From positions 21,182,429 through 21,246,428 of the forward strand of contig NW_025335761.1 in assembly GCF_004798865.1 (NCBI RefSeq): a DNA stretch of 64,000 nt. The letters are read 5' to 3'. This document shows positions 11,558-23,951 of the stretch, in pieces. Below the pieces are notes generated by a model that was not told where the DNA came from, ran no database searches, and was given only the letters and a program-made list of their open reading frames with translations. The translations under genes were made by a program, and so were the position numbers. The stretch is from Varanus komodoensis. Its lineage: Eukaryota > Chordata > Lepidosauria > Squamata > Varanidae. Position 1 is the first letter of the stretch, and each line of letters starts with the position of its first letter.

Positions 11558-11760
11558 CAAGGGAGCTCTGGCAGGGCGGCGTTCGTACGGCAATGATGGC
11601 CGCAGGGCAGGCATTTCAGGAGGGGACAGGGATGCTTCTCGGGAACTCGGCGAGGCGGCCAGAATTGCTTCCAAACCAGGCGGACAGGCAAAGCAATTGC
11701 CTTCCAATCTCTCCTCCCCCCGCCCCGCCGCTCTTTATTTGACTTTACGATTTTGGGTGC

Positions 11761-12605
11761 CACCGCTGCTGGTTTGATACTGTTTTAACTTGTTTTTAAA
11801 TTTTAAAGTGTTGCGCGCAGACACTTATAACATGGTTTTCATTTTGTCTCTAAGAAGAGGGGATGGAACGGCTAATTGGTAATGGCCAATATAAAATAGC
11901 TGTAGATAATTAAATGAAAGAAATGCGATGATCTTCCATTATTTTCTCACCCAAACGACCTCTGCTCTGACCGAGAGCGCCCCTCGTTGCGCAAAGGGGA
12001 ATGGTCCTCAGGCAGAGATGAACGCTCACGACCCTCATTTATGAGGAGGAAAAACTTGGAACTAGATTGATGGGTGAAGAGATTTGACACCAAACTAGGG
12101 ACTCCAGACTGCTCTTCAGAGTTATATATGGGCTTCACAGCCCAGGATTATAGCGACGTGTGCAAGCATGACTATTGGACTTGGAAGCCCTGTGCTGATA
12201 TCTGCCCTGAGTAGAGAGTCTTGCTGTGCTGAATTATTAAAATAAAGGGCCCACAATTAAGAACTTAAGGCTGCTTTTCTAGATCTTATGCTTACCTTTG
12301 TAAGGCACTCTGGAGGGTGTTTGGGCTTGAAGGAAAGTGTCTAAATGCAGTAGATAAAAAATACCATCAATCCATCTAGGTTAGCTTAATTTCTTTTGGG
12401 GGTGGTAATGGAATGAAATGGCAGGCATTGTAAATGAAAAATGTTATGCTAATAAGTAATCAGTAACATATGACTCCCTAATTTGGATGTGGACACATCA
12501 CACATAAAGGAGATGCTCCATGTCCTGATTAATTCCTCCTCTTCTTCACCTTCAGCTCTATGGTATCTTGATTGGATGCATATAGGTCAGATTATTAACA
12601 GCAAC
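11761..12605. other. Intergenic, upstream of GCHFR, no feature seen
   Basis: Single-copy-looking AT-rich sequence, apart from a weakly CpG-containing patch at 11,950-12,030 next to the island. Confidence 0.4.
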
Positions 12606-12806
12606 AAAACTTTAAAACATTTTTATCCTACCTTTTTCCTCTTGCAAGGGACCCAAGATGGCTCCTCCCCATTTTATCCTCACAATAACCCTATGAGGCA
12701 GGTTAGGCTGAGAGTCAAAGTCACCAGTGAGCTTCATGGCTGAGTGGAGACTAGAACCCGGATCTCCCCAATCCAAGCCCATCACTTCAATCACTACACC
12801 ACAGTA
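12606..12806 (-). mobile_element. tRNA-derived SINE, minus orientation
   Basis: The plus strand carries the reverse complement of the squamate SINE: CCTCACAATAACCCTATGAG, then GCAGGTTAGGCTGAGAGTC, CAGTGAGCTTCATGGCTGAG, GAACCCGGATCTCC (the B box) and CACTACACCACA at the head. Confidence 0.8.
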
Positions 12807-12826
12807 GCTCTCCAAAATGTCCTCTG

Positions 12827-12897
12827 TTCCCACACTGGGAGTTGAACCCACCTTACCTGTGTGAAAACCAGAATCTTAACTGCTAGACCAAATGGGA
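12827..12897 (-). pseudogene. tRNA-Glu (TTC)-like relic
   Basis: On the minus strand 71 nt align along the whole length of vertebrate tRNA-Glu: TCCCATTTGGTCTAGCAGTT at the 5' end (A box), TGGTTTTCAC with anticodon TTC, GGGTTCAACTCCC (B box) and GTGTGGGAA at the 3' end. It is one base short in the anticodon stem and has a mismatch at the bottom of that stem and another in the acceptor stem, so it is probably not a working tRNA. It lies next to, but outside, the SINE at 12,606-12,806. It could be a tRNA pseudogene or the head of a tRNA-Glu-derived SINE. Confidence 0.75.
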
Positions 12898-15469
12898 GGC
12901 CCTGGGTGTCAGCCTCCTCACAACTTAAAATTGGGTCCTAGAACCTCTTGGCTGCATTTACCAGAAGCAAAGTTTCTGCCATGTGGTTTCTGTCAAACAT
13001 TCCTCATAGATCACCTTAACATTTCAGCCTTTATTGCAGAAGTCATAGGATTGTCATAGGATTGTTACCTCATGTCACCAGCTCATCAGGCATTAATCCA
13101 GCTACATATGACTGAATCTTCCATTTTACATCAAATATATTATTAAACAAAATGCAACATTCTTTTTTTTTTTTTTTTTGCTTTTTAACCAGGAGATGGG
13201 GCTGTGTACAATGGAATTATAAAAAATGTGTTATTTTTTCCCTTTGGAAATGGAGTTGACTTTTAGAATGTTCTGTATATTTTTCATTTTCTTTACCTAC
13301 TAGTTATGATTTTATCTGCTTTGAAAGATAAAGGCAGAGGCTTCTTTGATTAAATATTTGAAGGTTTTCTGTATAGCAACTTTTACAGGGGTTTCTTTTG
13401 TGTAGGGCTCAGTAATACAAGGTCATTTTAGTACAGAGTGTGAGAGGAAAATACATAGCAAAGACTAAATTGGTCAGCAGAAGAGGGGTTGGAGAGAAAG
13501 AAAATAAATGAGTTTGAATTTTAGGAAGTAAGTTTCTGTCATTGTTGAAAACTGTGGGATTAGTGTGACAACTAAACAACTAGTTATCAATCCCCCCCCC
13601 CCGCCTTGCCAAGTCTTTTGGGCAAATTCCTTGTCCATTGTGACTAGCCACAGCACCCATGGCAGCCTTTTTGTGCTTGTGGTCAGGACAGTTTGCTAAA
13701 TGCATCCAGAGGCCCCAAAAGGTTGCCTACTCCTGATGTACCTACCAGACCGACCACACTTCTCCATAACTATAAATGTTATGAGAGAGAGAGGCACAGA
13801 AACTATCGCAACTGACAAGAGCGGGGGAGAAAACCCCTTCAAGAGTCCACTGGAGTGTGCAATCAAAAGAACATTTACAGTTTATTTAGACATACAGGAA
13901 AAACATCCAGTATTTAGGCAGTCTTGGAAGGGACTACAGAGATGGAATCTATACAAGACGCTTTTATAACCTATCAGTTACTTACAGGTTTATTTACTGG
14001 GGGATCAGTATGCCAGAGGCACATTAACATAAAACAAAAGGGATTAAGCCAATAGGAAGAGAGAACTTCCAGGACAGGTAAACAATTGGTATATCTAAGA
14101 GTGTACCTCCAAAAGACATGCCCATTTCCATTTCTAAGACATACCTGGGAATCTAGACTTGTAACATCAGGAATCAGATCTGAATTCTAAAGCTGTTCTT
14201 ACAGTGTTAGGCTTTTAGCAGCCATATTATGGCAAAGCTTTTGTTCATTTTGTCCTTACACAACCAACATTGGCTCTGGTGGACACTGACTTGCTCCTTA
14301 GTTATCCAAGAAATTGGTACTTTTATTTCATCTGAGGCAACACATACTCCAATAGGAACATCAGCCAGCAAAGACTGGCTGATCAGAGATAGTGTTGCTA
14401 CCAATCTATCAGTACAGGGTACTTGTCATTATCTGTGTAACAGTCTGGCTTGTCTGTGCAGGGAATTGCTTTCCAGCATGAAGATAGCAGGAATTTTGCA
14501 AGAGATACCCTGAGCATGGGCCCCAGATCCTCAGAGCTGCCCTAATTGTCAGCATCTCACTTAGTATCATACAGCTTCTTCCCTCTCAACTTGTAGCCTT
14601 GCAGGATTCACTCCCTTAGCAGTCTGGGAGCACCTGCAGCATGAAGATACTAGTTTTCTGCTTGAAAAATGGTTCAAAGAAGCAGCAATGTCTGAACTGG
14701 GTGCAAGGCATGAGCGTACAGCTTGCTGTAGGTTGCTGGAGCGTGTCTGAAGCATCTTAGCTCTGCTGTCCTCTTTATGGAGGATACCTGCTTTCCACAT
14801 AAAAAAATTCTGCTGTGTACACGGTTCTTCTTGGCAACAGGCTTTGCATTAGACTACAAAGAATAATAGATGAGGAAGCAGCATCCAGGCTTCTTGCTCA
14901 TTCGTGTTCAAAAGCTATAAAGCCAATGCGGCCCCTCAAAGTCTCACAAATTTAGTGCGGCTTAAGACACTTTCATGAACTGGGGTCTATTGTAGAGAAA
15001 GTTGTGTTGAAGGATGAAGGTGTCCTTTGCAAAAATAAAGCCGCAAGTGTCCTAATGATCTCTCTTGCATCTGATCCCCATGGGCTAGCTGGCTTTTTGG
15101 CCACATGGGCTTCCCTCATTCTGCCTCTCTTGAATCTTTTTGCCAGGGGTCTTGGGAGTTTTTCGTGAATTGTCTTCTTTCCCTTGTTGATCTTTTTTAA
15201 TTTAAATTTTTAGGTTTTTTTTTCAAACAGGACCATCTTTTGGCATTGCTGTCCTCTGTAGTCTCAAAGGTTTATGTTATCAGTCACCCAAAGAAAACAT
15301 TTTTATCACAAAGTTCATATAGAAGGTAATCATCCTAGCAGTTGAAAGCAGAAAGCATTTTTCTATTCGTGCAAGAATATTAATTCTTGAACATGAATAA
15401 TGCAGAATCAAGTAATGTCTTTATACAATCACAGGAAATTAGAAGCTTGATACAATCATTCTTTGTCTA
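12898..15469. other. Intergenic, no gene seen
   Basis: A run of 17 or more T lies near 13,164 and a C run near 13,592. Short open frames on both strands resemble nothing known. No promoter-like CpG cluster is present. Confidence 0.4.
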
Positions 15470-16345
15470 AAAGAACCCTGATGTTTGTTATCTCGCCTCT
15501 TCTTTGGAACTCTCTTCCTAAAGAGGTGCAACTGGTACCCTTGTTATTCTGTTTTCATCACCAAGTAAAGACTATTTAATTTAGTGTCTGCTTTTATGGT
15601 TTTATTTGCTTTTCACTGCTGGTTTTATTGTTGCTTTTATTTTTGTTTATATTATCTTCCTGCTTCGCACTTTGTATTACTTGTGTTATGATCACTCTTT
15701 CCTTTCCGTCGGAAGAGAAAAATATTCCAGGCTTGCAGAGAGTTCTTTTTAAAACTTTATTGCAATGAAGGGAACAGAAAAGAATGGTTTCCTTCCCATT
15801 TTTCTGTTCACCTGAGCACATGTTCACACATCCCTTTTGAACCCTGCTCCCAGCTGCTTGTTCCCTCCTCCTTTCCCCTAATTGGCTAATAGGGTACTGA
15901 GAGTTTACACTCTTTCTGCCCGCCTACTCCACGCTGCCCAACACCGGCCCTTCTTCACAATCCAGCCCTGCCCCCGGTGGGCTACAATAGGCTCATTTTG
16001 TTCTGCCCAGCTTGTCCATAAAAAATCAGGAAGTATTTGGCCCTCCTGCCTATGTGCCTGTTTCCCCATACCTTGTGCTATCTGATTTTGGCCCCTCCCC
16101 TCCTTTGGGCTAAGTAATTTTCTTTGCTACCCTTTTAAATCTCTTTACTCCCTTGTTTCAAATCATCCTTTCACACCTATTACTTGGAATTAATGTGGTT
16201 TTAGTTGTTATTGTTTTGTTTTACTATAGTTATGTTGTTGTTTCTGCTTTTTTGTGAGCTGCCCAGAGAGTTCCTGGGCTATGGGGCGGCACACAAATGC
16301 AATCAATAAAACTTCAATCATTAAAAACAGCAGCAATCCAACTTC
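15470..16345 (+). mobile_element. L2-type LINE 3' end, interrupted by an LTR-like insertion
   Basis: The left part (15,470-15,683) carries the end of the reverse-transcriptase frame and the start of the tail (GGAACTCTCTTCCTAAAGAG, then AGACTATTTAATTTAG). The right part (16,178-16,345) holds the terminal GAGCTGCCCAGAGAG, then CACACAAATGCAATCAATAA. Without the insert the two parts read through as one L2-like 3' end. Confidence 0.65.
15684..16177 (-). mobile_element. Probable solo LTR, about 494 bp, old
   Basis: The insert sits inside an L2 copy and is flanked by the repeat TATTACTTG (15,675-15,683 and 16,178-16,186). On the minus strand it begins close to TGTGAAAG and ends CATAACA, and it contains AATAAAG near its 3' end, features of a retrovirus-like LTR. 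No internal region is present, so it would be a solo LTR fossil. The exact ends are uncertain by a few bases, and the flanking repeat is longer than usual for an LTR element. Confidence 0.5.
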
Positions 16346-18424
16346 ACATAGATAGTCAGATTCAGTATAGAAGGCAGAATCAGTAGGCATTCCAAACACA
16401 GGCGTTCCAGAGAAAACTAGGTTATTGGGAAAAATCCAAAGGAGGAGTGTGGCAGCACAAGCACTAAAGCACTTTAGAGCCTATCGAATACAGCTGCAGG
16501 AAAAGCCTCCTTGTGAGTAAAGCTGTACTTATGCCTCTACACTTTAACTCATAGGAGGTCTTTAGTTTAGTCTTCAGGCAGACACTCCTGTATCTGGAAC
16601 TGGCAGAGTCTGAATCTTTACAAGCCTGTACTTTCTGGGGCTGCATAATTGCTCAGTGGCTGTAACTACAAGGGCCAAGGATCTGCCTTAAGATGCTTAG
16701 ACACAGGATGCATCTCTGCAATGTTTGGCTTGAGTAGCACGGCAATCAGGGCCCCAGTCATCTGTGAGTAAATAAGAAATCCTCAACTTTAACATTAATA
16801 AACTTATCAGAGATTTATGCCAGTGGAATTTTGCAATAAAAATTATTTCAGAAGTTTCTGGAAACTCGCAAATGAAGAATAATGGTCAACCTGCATTGTT
16901 TGCCCCAGCATTTTAGTATTCTGGAATATAGCTGGCTCCAGGCCTTACTCCTGTTTTATTGGAGAAGCAGATATTAAAAAGCAAAAAAAAAAAAAAAAAG
17001 ATTGTGTTGAAGCTTCAGTGAAAAGAAATGCACAAATATGTGTGTCATCCATTCCAGCCACATAAAGGTTGTAATTTGAAAACTTCAGATATTACTAAAG
17101 CTTGCTACATATTAAAAGTAATTTGATTTCCTGGCTAGTTTCCTTCTTAATTACATATGATTACTTTGGCCAGATACAATATTACCTTGTCACAGTTAGC
17201 TTCCTTTGATCCAGCTCCATGCAATGAAATCATGGGCTTGTTTTTTATGATGGAACAATGGTTTTCATTTTGATGTCATGAGTAAAGAATTAAGAACTTT
17301 TCCTGTTTGCATGAAGAAATAAAATCCAAAATAAGAAACTTCTGGGATCTAAGCGGAACACTGAGAAAATCCTAATATATAACATTTTATACTAACCCAG
17401 TTACTAGAAACAAATTAATTCCTGACAGTTCTACTCTAGCTGCAAGATGCATTGGCTGACCCATTAAGGATTTTCTGGTCTCTAACATGTATTATTTATT
17501 TGGTTTAACCACCCAAAGAAGACTGGGGGGAGGGGGTGGGTTAACTACAGAAGAGCAAAAAAAGGAAAGAGGTGGTGCTGTCACACCTAAGAAAAGGCAA
17601 TTGCTCACTCATGGGAAAGTGCCAGGCACAAATCTCTTGTGAAAAGGATTACAGGTATTTGCGGGGGGGCAGACCTGTACAAAAAGGCTGGGGGAGTAAC
17701 TGCCATTCATAATACCATAATACCATAACAACTTTGCTAGTTAGACCACTGGTCAGATTCAGAATAGCTGTTCATTTCACCATACTTCCTTATTCATGAG
17801 TAGCAACAAAGCTGAAGAACATGATTTTCTTCTCAGTGGGCAATTTCTTAAAAATCAAGCACTGAACATCTCGAACCAGCCTGGAAGCCACATCGCCTGA
17901 TCTGAAAGCCTTGTGCCCCCCTCCCCAGGCATGCAGAAGCCAGCTATACCTATTTCATATTTAGGGATAAGGGTTCTTGCCACTCCTAATACTGAACTTA
18001 GTGCTGCCAAGATTATAGCTAAACCAGGTGCACTGAGAAATGAGGAACTCCGAGGTCTGCAGAACTAGCAAAACGAACTCCCTTTATAAAAACCTTGGAA
18101 CAGCCCAGTGAGGACTGGCCATACTCTTTAGTTCCACAATGTAAAATGACAAGTTGACAGTGAAAAGAAGGTGGGGGTTGGCATTGGAAAATACCGGTTG
18201 GAGAGAACAGCTAGCAGAAACCCTGAAGAGGAGCACACTTTTTATGGTAGGAGGATACAACTTTTGTTGCTGGTCTTACTTTTCCTTTCAAATTTAGAAC
18301 AAGGGCATGTACATATGGCAGGCCTTGGCTCTCCTTGTGCCGCTGTCTTTTGTAAAGCATTTGTAAAAACCCAACTCAGCTAAAATGTACTGACAAATGA
18401 TCTTTTCCTCTATGCCATTCCATA
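16346..18424. other. Intergenic, no gene seen
   Basis: Contains an A run near 16,985-17,000, a G-rich patch at 17,524-17,540 and a short repeat of ATAATACCAT near 17,709. Nothing else is recognised. Confidence 0.4.
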
Positions 18425-18650
18425 TAAGAACAAAAGAAGAGCTCTACTGGATCAGACGTAGTTTTGTCTGGTCCAATATTCCGCTCCTCACCGTGGCCAA
18501 CTAGATGTTTCTGGAATGTCACCAAGACTGCATGAAGACAACACCAGAATTCTTTAGCAGCTGGTACTTAGCAACACACTGCTTCTGGGTGTGGAGGTTC
18601 GGTACAGCCCTCATGACTAATACCAATGGAAGGCCTCTTAACTATTGATT
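18425..18650 (-). mobile_element. CR1-type LINE 3' fragment
   Basis: The plus strand reads CTACTGGATCAGACGTAG, then TCTGGTCCAATATTCCGC and GTGGCCAACTAGATG, the reverse complement of the reptile CR1 3' end also seen at 4,466-5,141. It is short and diverged. Confidence 0.7.
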
Positions 18651-20087
18651 TGCCAAATACAGTAAAAGTCATCTATATTACATGAACAACATTTCCACAT
18701 GAGGCCAATAGCGAGAGAGGGAGGCTCAAGTGTGCTCTAAGAAGAGGGATAGTTCCAGAAAAAGGCAACATTGGGTGTTGGAAATCCAAGACAGAGGAAC
18801 AGTCCCAGTATTCCAACAGCACTGCCCTTCTTAGTTCCAAACTAGACAGGCCACGAGAGACCTGGAAATGTGGTTTCCTGTTTTATTTGATTGAAGTACA
18901 GCCATAGTGCTGTGTGTGAATTAGCTTAGAGAAGGAGCAGGGGATTGCTTAACATACTTTCTGTAAACTGTTATTTTGGGTAATAACATACAATCCTCAG
19001 GTGATATTTTACCCATGGGAGAAAGATATGTAAAGAGCAACAAGGGCAATTTTGACGGGGAAAAGCCCTGTCTGGAAGACCCCTGCCACTCCTGCATCTC
19101 CAACCTCTATTGACTGCATTTTTCCGGTGCGTTTAGTTAAATGCCTGGGAAACTGCTCATGCCTTCCTGGAGGCTCTTATTTTGTACAGACCTCCACAAT
19201 GTGCCTGGGACATCACAAAGGTACTCTTGTTTTACATACACATCCTTCTCACCTAGTTTGAGGTCCCACTGAGGACATCTTGCCAGAGGAGCATTGAGAT
19301 TCAGAATGATTTAAGCCTTCAATTCTATATATACTAATTTGTGAAGAGATCCTATTAAATTAACCAGGAGTTCAGTTTAAAGGTGCATAGGACCCGACAG
19401 TGCCTTACGTGAAAAAATGGGTATGCTGATTGTGAACACAGCAGCGTCCTGCTGTCTGAGTAATGTGGCCTAGAGGGTTTAGTTTAAGAAAGATATTTTA
19501 ATATCACTTCCAAAAGGGTTGCTATTCTCATCAAGTCCCAGTCCAAGCTATGATCTGCAATACTGCCTAGATAGGATCTTTAATATCCGTAAAGACCTAA
19601 CTTCAAACTCTCACTGCCTTGAGCTTCTATTATTTCCTGGCTGATAACAAAAGGACAGCAAATATTAATTTGAAGCTTTGCAGCAACATAGTTTCCTTTT
19701 TCCAGTCAGCCAGAGGGATTTATCAAATGAAATCTATTCCATTTGCTTTTACCAAATCATTCTATGTGAGCCATGTAGCCTGGCTGGCCGGCTGGCCAAG
19801 AGTTCTAATGGGTGGAACTTCAGTAGCCTTAGGAACTGCCTTGCACGATGGTATGATCCTGGGTGTGATGCAAAGCTAACCATTGTTTTGTGGAAACAAC
19901 AGCAGCTAAGTAACTAGCAAGTGCAATGCCTGAAAGTTTTAACATTTTATCTGTGGAAGTGAAAAATCTTACATTGTAGGTTATGTAATTATGGGTTATT
20001 GTATTGCCAATAATTTGCAAAATACTAAATAGTACATAAAACCTTGCACTGCAGCTCCTTTCTGTCCAGAGCCATTACAAATTAGAC
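18651..20087. other. Intergenic, no gene seen
   Basis: Short open frames only. No repeat that I can name. Confidence 0.4.
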
Positions 20088-20330
20088 CAGGGGTCCTCAA
20101 GCTTTTTGCATCACTGCACACATTTGGAAAGTTGAAAGTGTTGTGAATACTCTACCATGGGGAGTGCTGGTCCATTCATAAAATGGCTACCATGGTGTGC
20201 ATGGCCATTCACAAAACATTGATTTTTCAGAAGACTAAAAGGAAAAAAAGGAACTTGCCAAAAACCTACATATAAAGCAATAGGTAGGGTCTGAACGCCA
20301 AAACACAAAACTAGTCTTTTGAAACCAAAT
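20088..20330. mobile_element. hAT-like element, right end unresolved
   Basis: It starts CAGGGGTCCTCAAGCTTTTT, a standard small-hAT terminus close to that at 51,927 (CAGGTGTCCTCAAACTTTTT). The expected inverted GTTTGAGGACC end is not visible, so the copy is truncated or too diverged. The right boundary given is approximate. Confidence 0.5.
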
Positions 20331-21779
20331 AAAGATGGTGCTGGAAGGTAGTGCTTTGCAGCATACTAACACCCTAGGTAAAATTTGTTTTTAAAATCTT
20401 AATAAAATTAGGAGGGAGAAAGCCTGACAAATGCCAAGAGAAGTATCAGCAAGCACATTAGTGCTCAAAGGCACTATGGTGTATACCCCAAATTCCGATG
20501 AGACAAGATTTTGGACAGCTTCTGTAATAGGAAACTTTTGCTTCATGAAACCATTCGACTTCTTTGAAAGTTTCAACAAGCATGTAGCTAGTGATGATGT
20601 AATATGCATACAGTAATTTTAACTACCCTGGATCTGTAGCTACCATGCTGCATTTAGGCTAGCAGAAGCATTCACTTTGCTTTGAATTATTTGGCCCAAA
20701 AGGCTGAAGAGATTTCCCTAAGTGTTAACTAATGCATACAATGCCAATTTCAGCTTTGTTTTGCATGGGGATGTATACAGAGAAACCATTCTTCTGAGGC
20801 AGATCAATTCCAAACAAGGGCACTGCCACAGAGGCTGAAAAGTGGGCAGACATGTATAGGACTTTAGCTTTCCAGTTTAAAGGTAATCTGAATGAAGAAA
20901 GGTTTGATGAAGGAAGAAATGATTTCTATTTCATTTATTGATGTGTTTACTGTATCTTTATTCCACTTTTCAGACCATCATTGTAAGCCTGCCATCAGAA
21001 TAAGGTGGTACACTTTGAGCCAGGCTTATCTTTCCTTGTAGGTATTCAGCAATTGGTGGTTATTTGTTCAATGGATGGAACCAAAGTCCTGTTCCCTTCC
21101 TTTGTAGTCCTAGGGCTACAGGCAGTTAGAACAGTGCTCTTTCCTGTAAGGAAAGGAGAAGAATATCTCGCACCTGTCCCTCCTGTGACTAAGAGATGGG
21201 CCATGTTGGTCACCACTCTTGGCATATTATTAAGGAGGCGGCACCTCCCAGCAGTTATTGGTCCCCTTGGCTGATGGGGAGTATGCTTCTATTTTGCTTT
21301 CCTAACGTAGGGCAGCTATCAGTTATCTCACAGTTTCTTAAGAAGCAGAGAACTGCTTAGAGGAAGAGCCTCATGATTTCGCACAGGGCTTTGGATGCTA
21401 CCCTAGGAGTCTTTTTTTCTTCTGCCACTGCTGCAGGGCCAGGTAAAAACTTAGAATATGTAACAAATAAACCTTCACCAGACTCGAAACCACTTAACTC
21501 ACACAGTGCTCCACAGCAACAGGCCCTCTCAACCATCCAGGCCTCTCTTCCCTTAAATTCTTGTTCAGTCCATAGCTAGAATATCTTCCAACACAGCATC
21601 ATCATCCATAAATACAAAACAATTAAAACCATAGTACAACCAGCTTCCCTACCCACCAGACTACATCTCCCAGCATTACCAACTATTGGCCATACTAGCT
21701 ACCACCAAGAGCAGTTAAAATTTTTTAAAATCTAGATAATGCCACAGTGGGGAGAACCAAGCTACAAACACCTTCCCCA
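20331..21779. other. Intergenic, upstream of the RMDN3 CpG island
   Basis: Holds half of the common palindromic dispersed repeat at about 21,637-21,715 (ACTACATCTCCCAGCATTAC). No gene is seen. Confidence 0.4.
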
Positions 21780-22760
21780 CGCCATCTCGCTCATGCTCAA
21801 CGACTCCTTACATATACACCCTCAGCAGTAGGAAGCCTTGCCAGGCAGAGGCGTGGCCGCTTCGGCTCCGTCATCTCTCCGCGCCGCTTTTTTACTGACG
21901 GAGAAAAGTGTCGTTCGAACCTACCGAGCGGCCCCGAGGACGGGCGGAGCTTAGTGCTGCGCATCCATGCGCCGGTGAGGGAGGGAGAGACCAGGGAAGA
22001 GCCAGGTGGATGGTGGCTGTTTGAGGACAGACCCAGCAGGAAGCGTAGCGGTTCCGGTAATAGTCCGCTAGCGCTGTGCTGTTTGCGGGCGAAGCAGCGC
22101 GTGGAGGTTTGTTTGCTGCGGATGGTCGCAAGCGGCGCAGTCATGAAGGGGGCAGCACGCGCGCAACGAAGTGCGCCTTTCTCGTGCTGGGGCGCGCCTT
22201 CCCTTTTTCGAGCAGGCATGGAAAAGACCCGCTGAGCTGTCACTGCCGGTCCTCCTAGAATTACCCGTAAAGCTGCCCCTCATGCACCCCCACCTCGGCG
22301 CCTTGTGGCATCTTTAAAGCTAACGGTACTTGGAAGTAAGTCCTGCTGCATTCAGAAGGGGTTACTCCCAAGTAAGAGGCTGACAGCGGCATAAGCTACA
22401 GCCGTCCGCTCCGACGGTGCCGTGAGACTTCGTAAAGCGTTTCTCGTAAACGGGCTCAGGTGGGCGAGCTCCTATTCAGGCGTTTTCGGTGACTTGGTGC
22501 GCGCATGCGCGACGAACGGCTGCGATAGCTCCGGTTCTCGCCGCCCCGTCCTCCCTCCTGTTGTCCGTGGAGAGAAAGGGGCGCGCCTCAGTTCTGCGGC
22601 TCATGCCACGCTGCTGGCTCTGAGCGTCCCTTCTGGGCGCTTGGGTGGCAGTCCTGGCCCCTCTCAGAGTCTGCGGGGTAAAAAAGGCAGTCCCCTTCTG
22701 CGTCAGCACCGCGGCCCAGTTGCCTGAGCTGGTGTGGATAAAAGATTTAATTCCTGTTTC
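21780..22760 (+). promoter_or_regulatory. RMDN3: CpG island, presumed RMDN3 promoter and non-coding exon 1
   Basis: About 1 kb is rich in GC and CpG, with an NRF-1 site and several overlapping open frames on both strands that are composition effects. The first coding exon of RMDN3, 1.2 kb downstream, begins with a splice acceptor, so a 5' non-coding exon must lie upstream and this island is the obvious place. Possible donors are GCCG|GTGAGG (GT at 21,975), TTCCG|GTAATA (GT at 22,055) and one near 22,677. I cannot choose between them. A short dispersed repeat sits at 22,333-22,376. Confidence 0.7.
22500..22511 (+). promoter_or_regulatory. NRF-1 site
   Basis: CGCGCATGCGCG is a full palindromic match to the NRF-1 consensus YGCGCAYGCGCR core. 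NRF-1 drives many genes for mitochondrial proteins, which fits RMDN3, a mitochondrial outer-membrane protein. Use in vivo is inferred. Confidence 0.6.
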
Positions 22761-23384
22761 TAGCTTGCTTGGTAGCATTGAAGCATTAAGTTTCGGTTTC
22801 TCCGCTCCAACCCGCCCCCAGTCATTGAGAAGCAATGCTACTGTGCCTCACAGGATTGCTCTGTTATTGCCAACAATATTCAACGGAAAGTGTTCTTACA
22901 TGTAAAAAAAGTTTCATATCGTTGGTTTCAGTGTTTGCCATCACTAAATGTTGAAAGTTTAGTACAGAAAGATTATGTAGGTGTACTTTCTTGAAATTGC
23001 TGCTGATGCTGATAAAGATGTCAGACTTGTTATCTTGCCTGTGATTAAATGCTCTGGACAATATATATTTACACTGGACATAAATACATAAATATAAAAA
23101 TATGTGTTTGAGTCTCCCAGTTTTCATTAAAGAAAGTCACCCACAATGGCTTATGGTGAATCAGTAAAACAAGACAGTCCTTCTCTGTTGGCTTACAAAC
23201 TCAAAAGGCACTAGGAGAAGGGGATGGGAAGGGAAAAAAAAATCAAGTAAATTTTCAATAGCTGATAGACTGTCCCTACTTTGTTTCTCATCTCCTGTGG
23301 TTGAGAGCAGCCCAAATAGCATTTGGACTGATACTTCCTTGGCATGCCCCTTTCTTCCTTATTCCCAGCTGTCAGCTAGCCTTG
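22761..23384. other. RMDN3 intron 1, no feature seen
   Basis: The base composition falls back to AT-rich after the CpG island. Nothing is recognised. Confidence 0.4.
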
Positions 23385-23622
23385 ATGAAACTAAAATACT
23401 TAGTCCACCTAATGAGAAGAAAGGACTCACTGGAGAAGACCCTGATGTTGGGAATGATTGACAGTAAAAGGAGAAGGGGATGGCAGCAGTTAAGGTGGAT
23501 GGATGGGGTCACTGAGATGATGGGTGTGGACTCTGGGGGATGGTGGAGGACAGGGGAGCCTGGAGGCATGTTGTCCCTGGGGTCGTGGTGGGTTGAGCAC
23601 GACTTTGTGACTAAACAAAAAC
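23385..23622 (+). mobile_element. BovB (RTE) LINE fragment, end of ORF2
   Basis: The plus strand encodes HLMRRKDSLEKTLMLGMID, then SKRRRGWQQLRWMDGVTEMM, the hallmark C-terminal text of the BovB reverse-transcriptase protein. It is followed by VEHDFVTKQ, the BovB end. It is a short, 5'-truncated copy about 330 bp before the first coding exon of RMDN3. Confidence 0.88.
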
Positions 23623-23951
23623 CTAGCCTAAATTTTGTAGCTTCAACAATAGAACTGCATCATATATACCTTCATATCAATCTACAGGCTGAAATCTCAT
23701 TTTAATAACTTATTGTATTGGTGGTAATGGATAATTTCTCAGAATGAAATCAAGCCAACAAAACTGGAATTCCTTCTTATGCAGATGCAGCATCACTTTG
23801 CATATTTCTAGAAACTTCTACTGTAACCCTCTATTTAAAAAGTTGCAAATATTTTGGGCTATAGGAGTTATTCAAAAGGTGTTAAGATTCAGTTTTTCCT
23901 GTTTGTATTACCTATTCCATAAATAAATATGGTGTGTTTCATTTGTTTCAG

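Larger units (their letters stand above)
11330..11760 (-). promoter_or_regulatory. GCHFR: CpG-rich GCHFR promoter
   Basis: A local GC- and CpG-rich block covers GCHFR exon 1 and the sequence upstream of it, in otherwise AT-rich DNA. It holds a CCAAT box and a CACGTG E-box within about 130 bp of the start codon and no clear TATA box. The apparent long open frames on both strands here follow from the base composition. The exact transcription start cannot be read. Confidence 0.75.

Noticed and set aside
11289-11777. Longer GCHFR N-terminus and other open frames in its CpG island
   Set aside because: The in-frame extension upstream of MPYVLIS has no ATG, only GTG. The remaining frames are composition effects.
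21747-22835. Long open frames on both strands of the RMDN3 CpG island
   Set aside because: They overlap on several frames and strands, the 162-codon one begins at GTG, and none resembles a known protein. Low stop frequency follows from the GC content.
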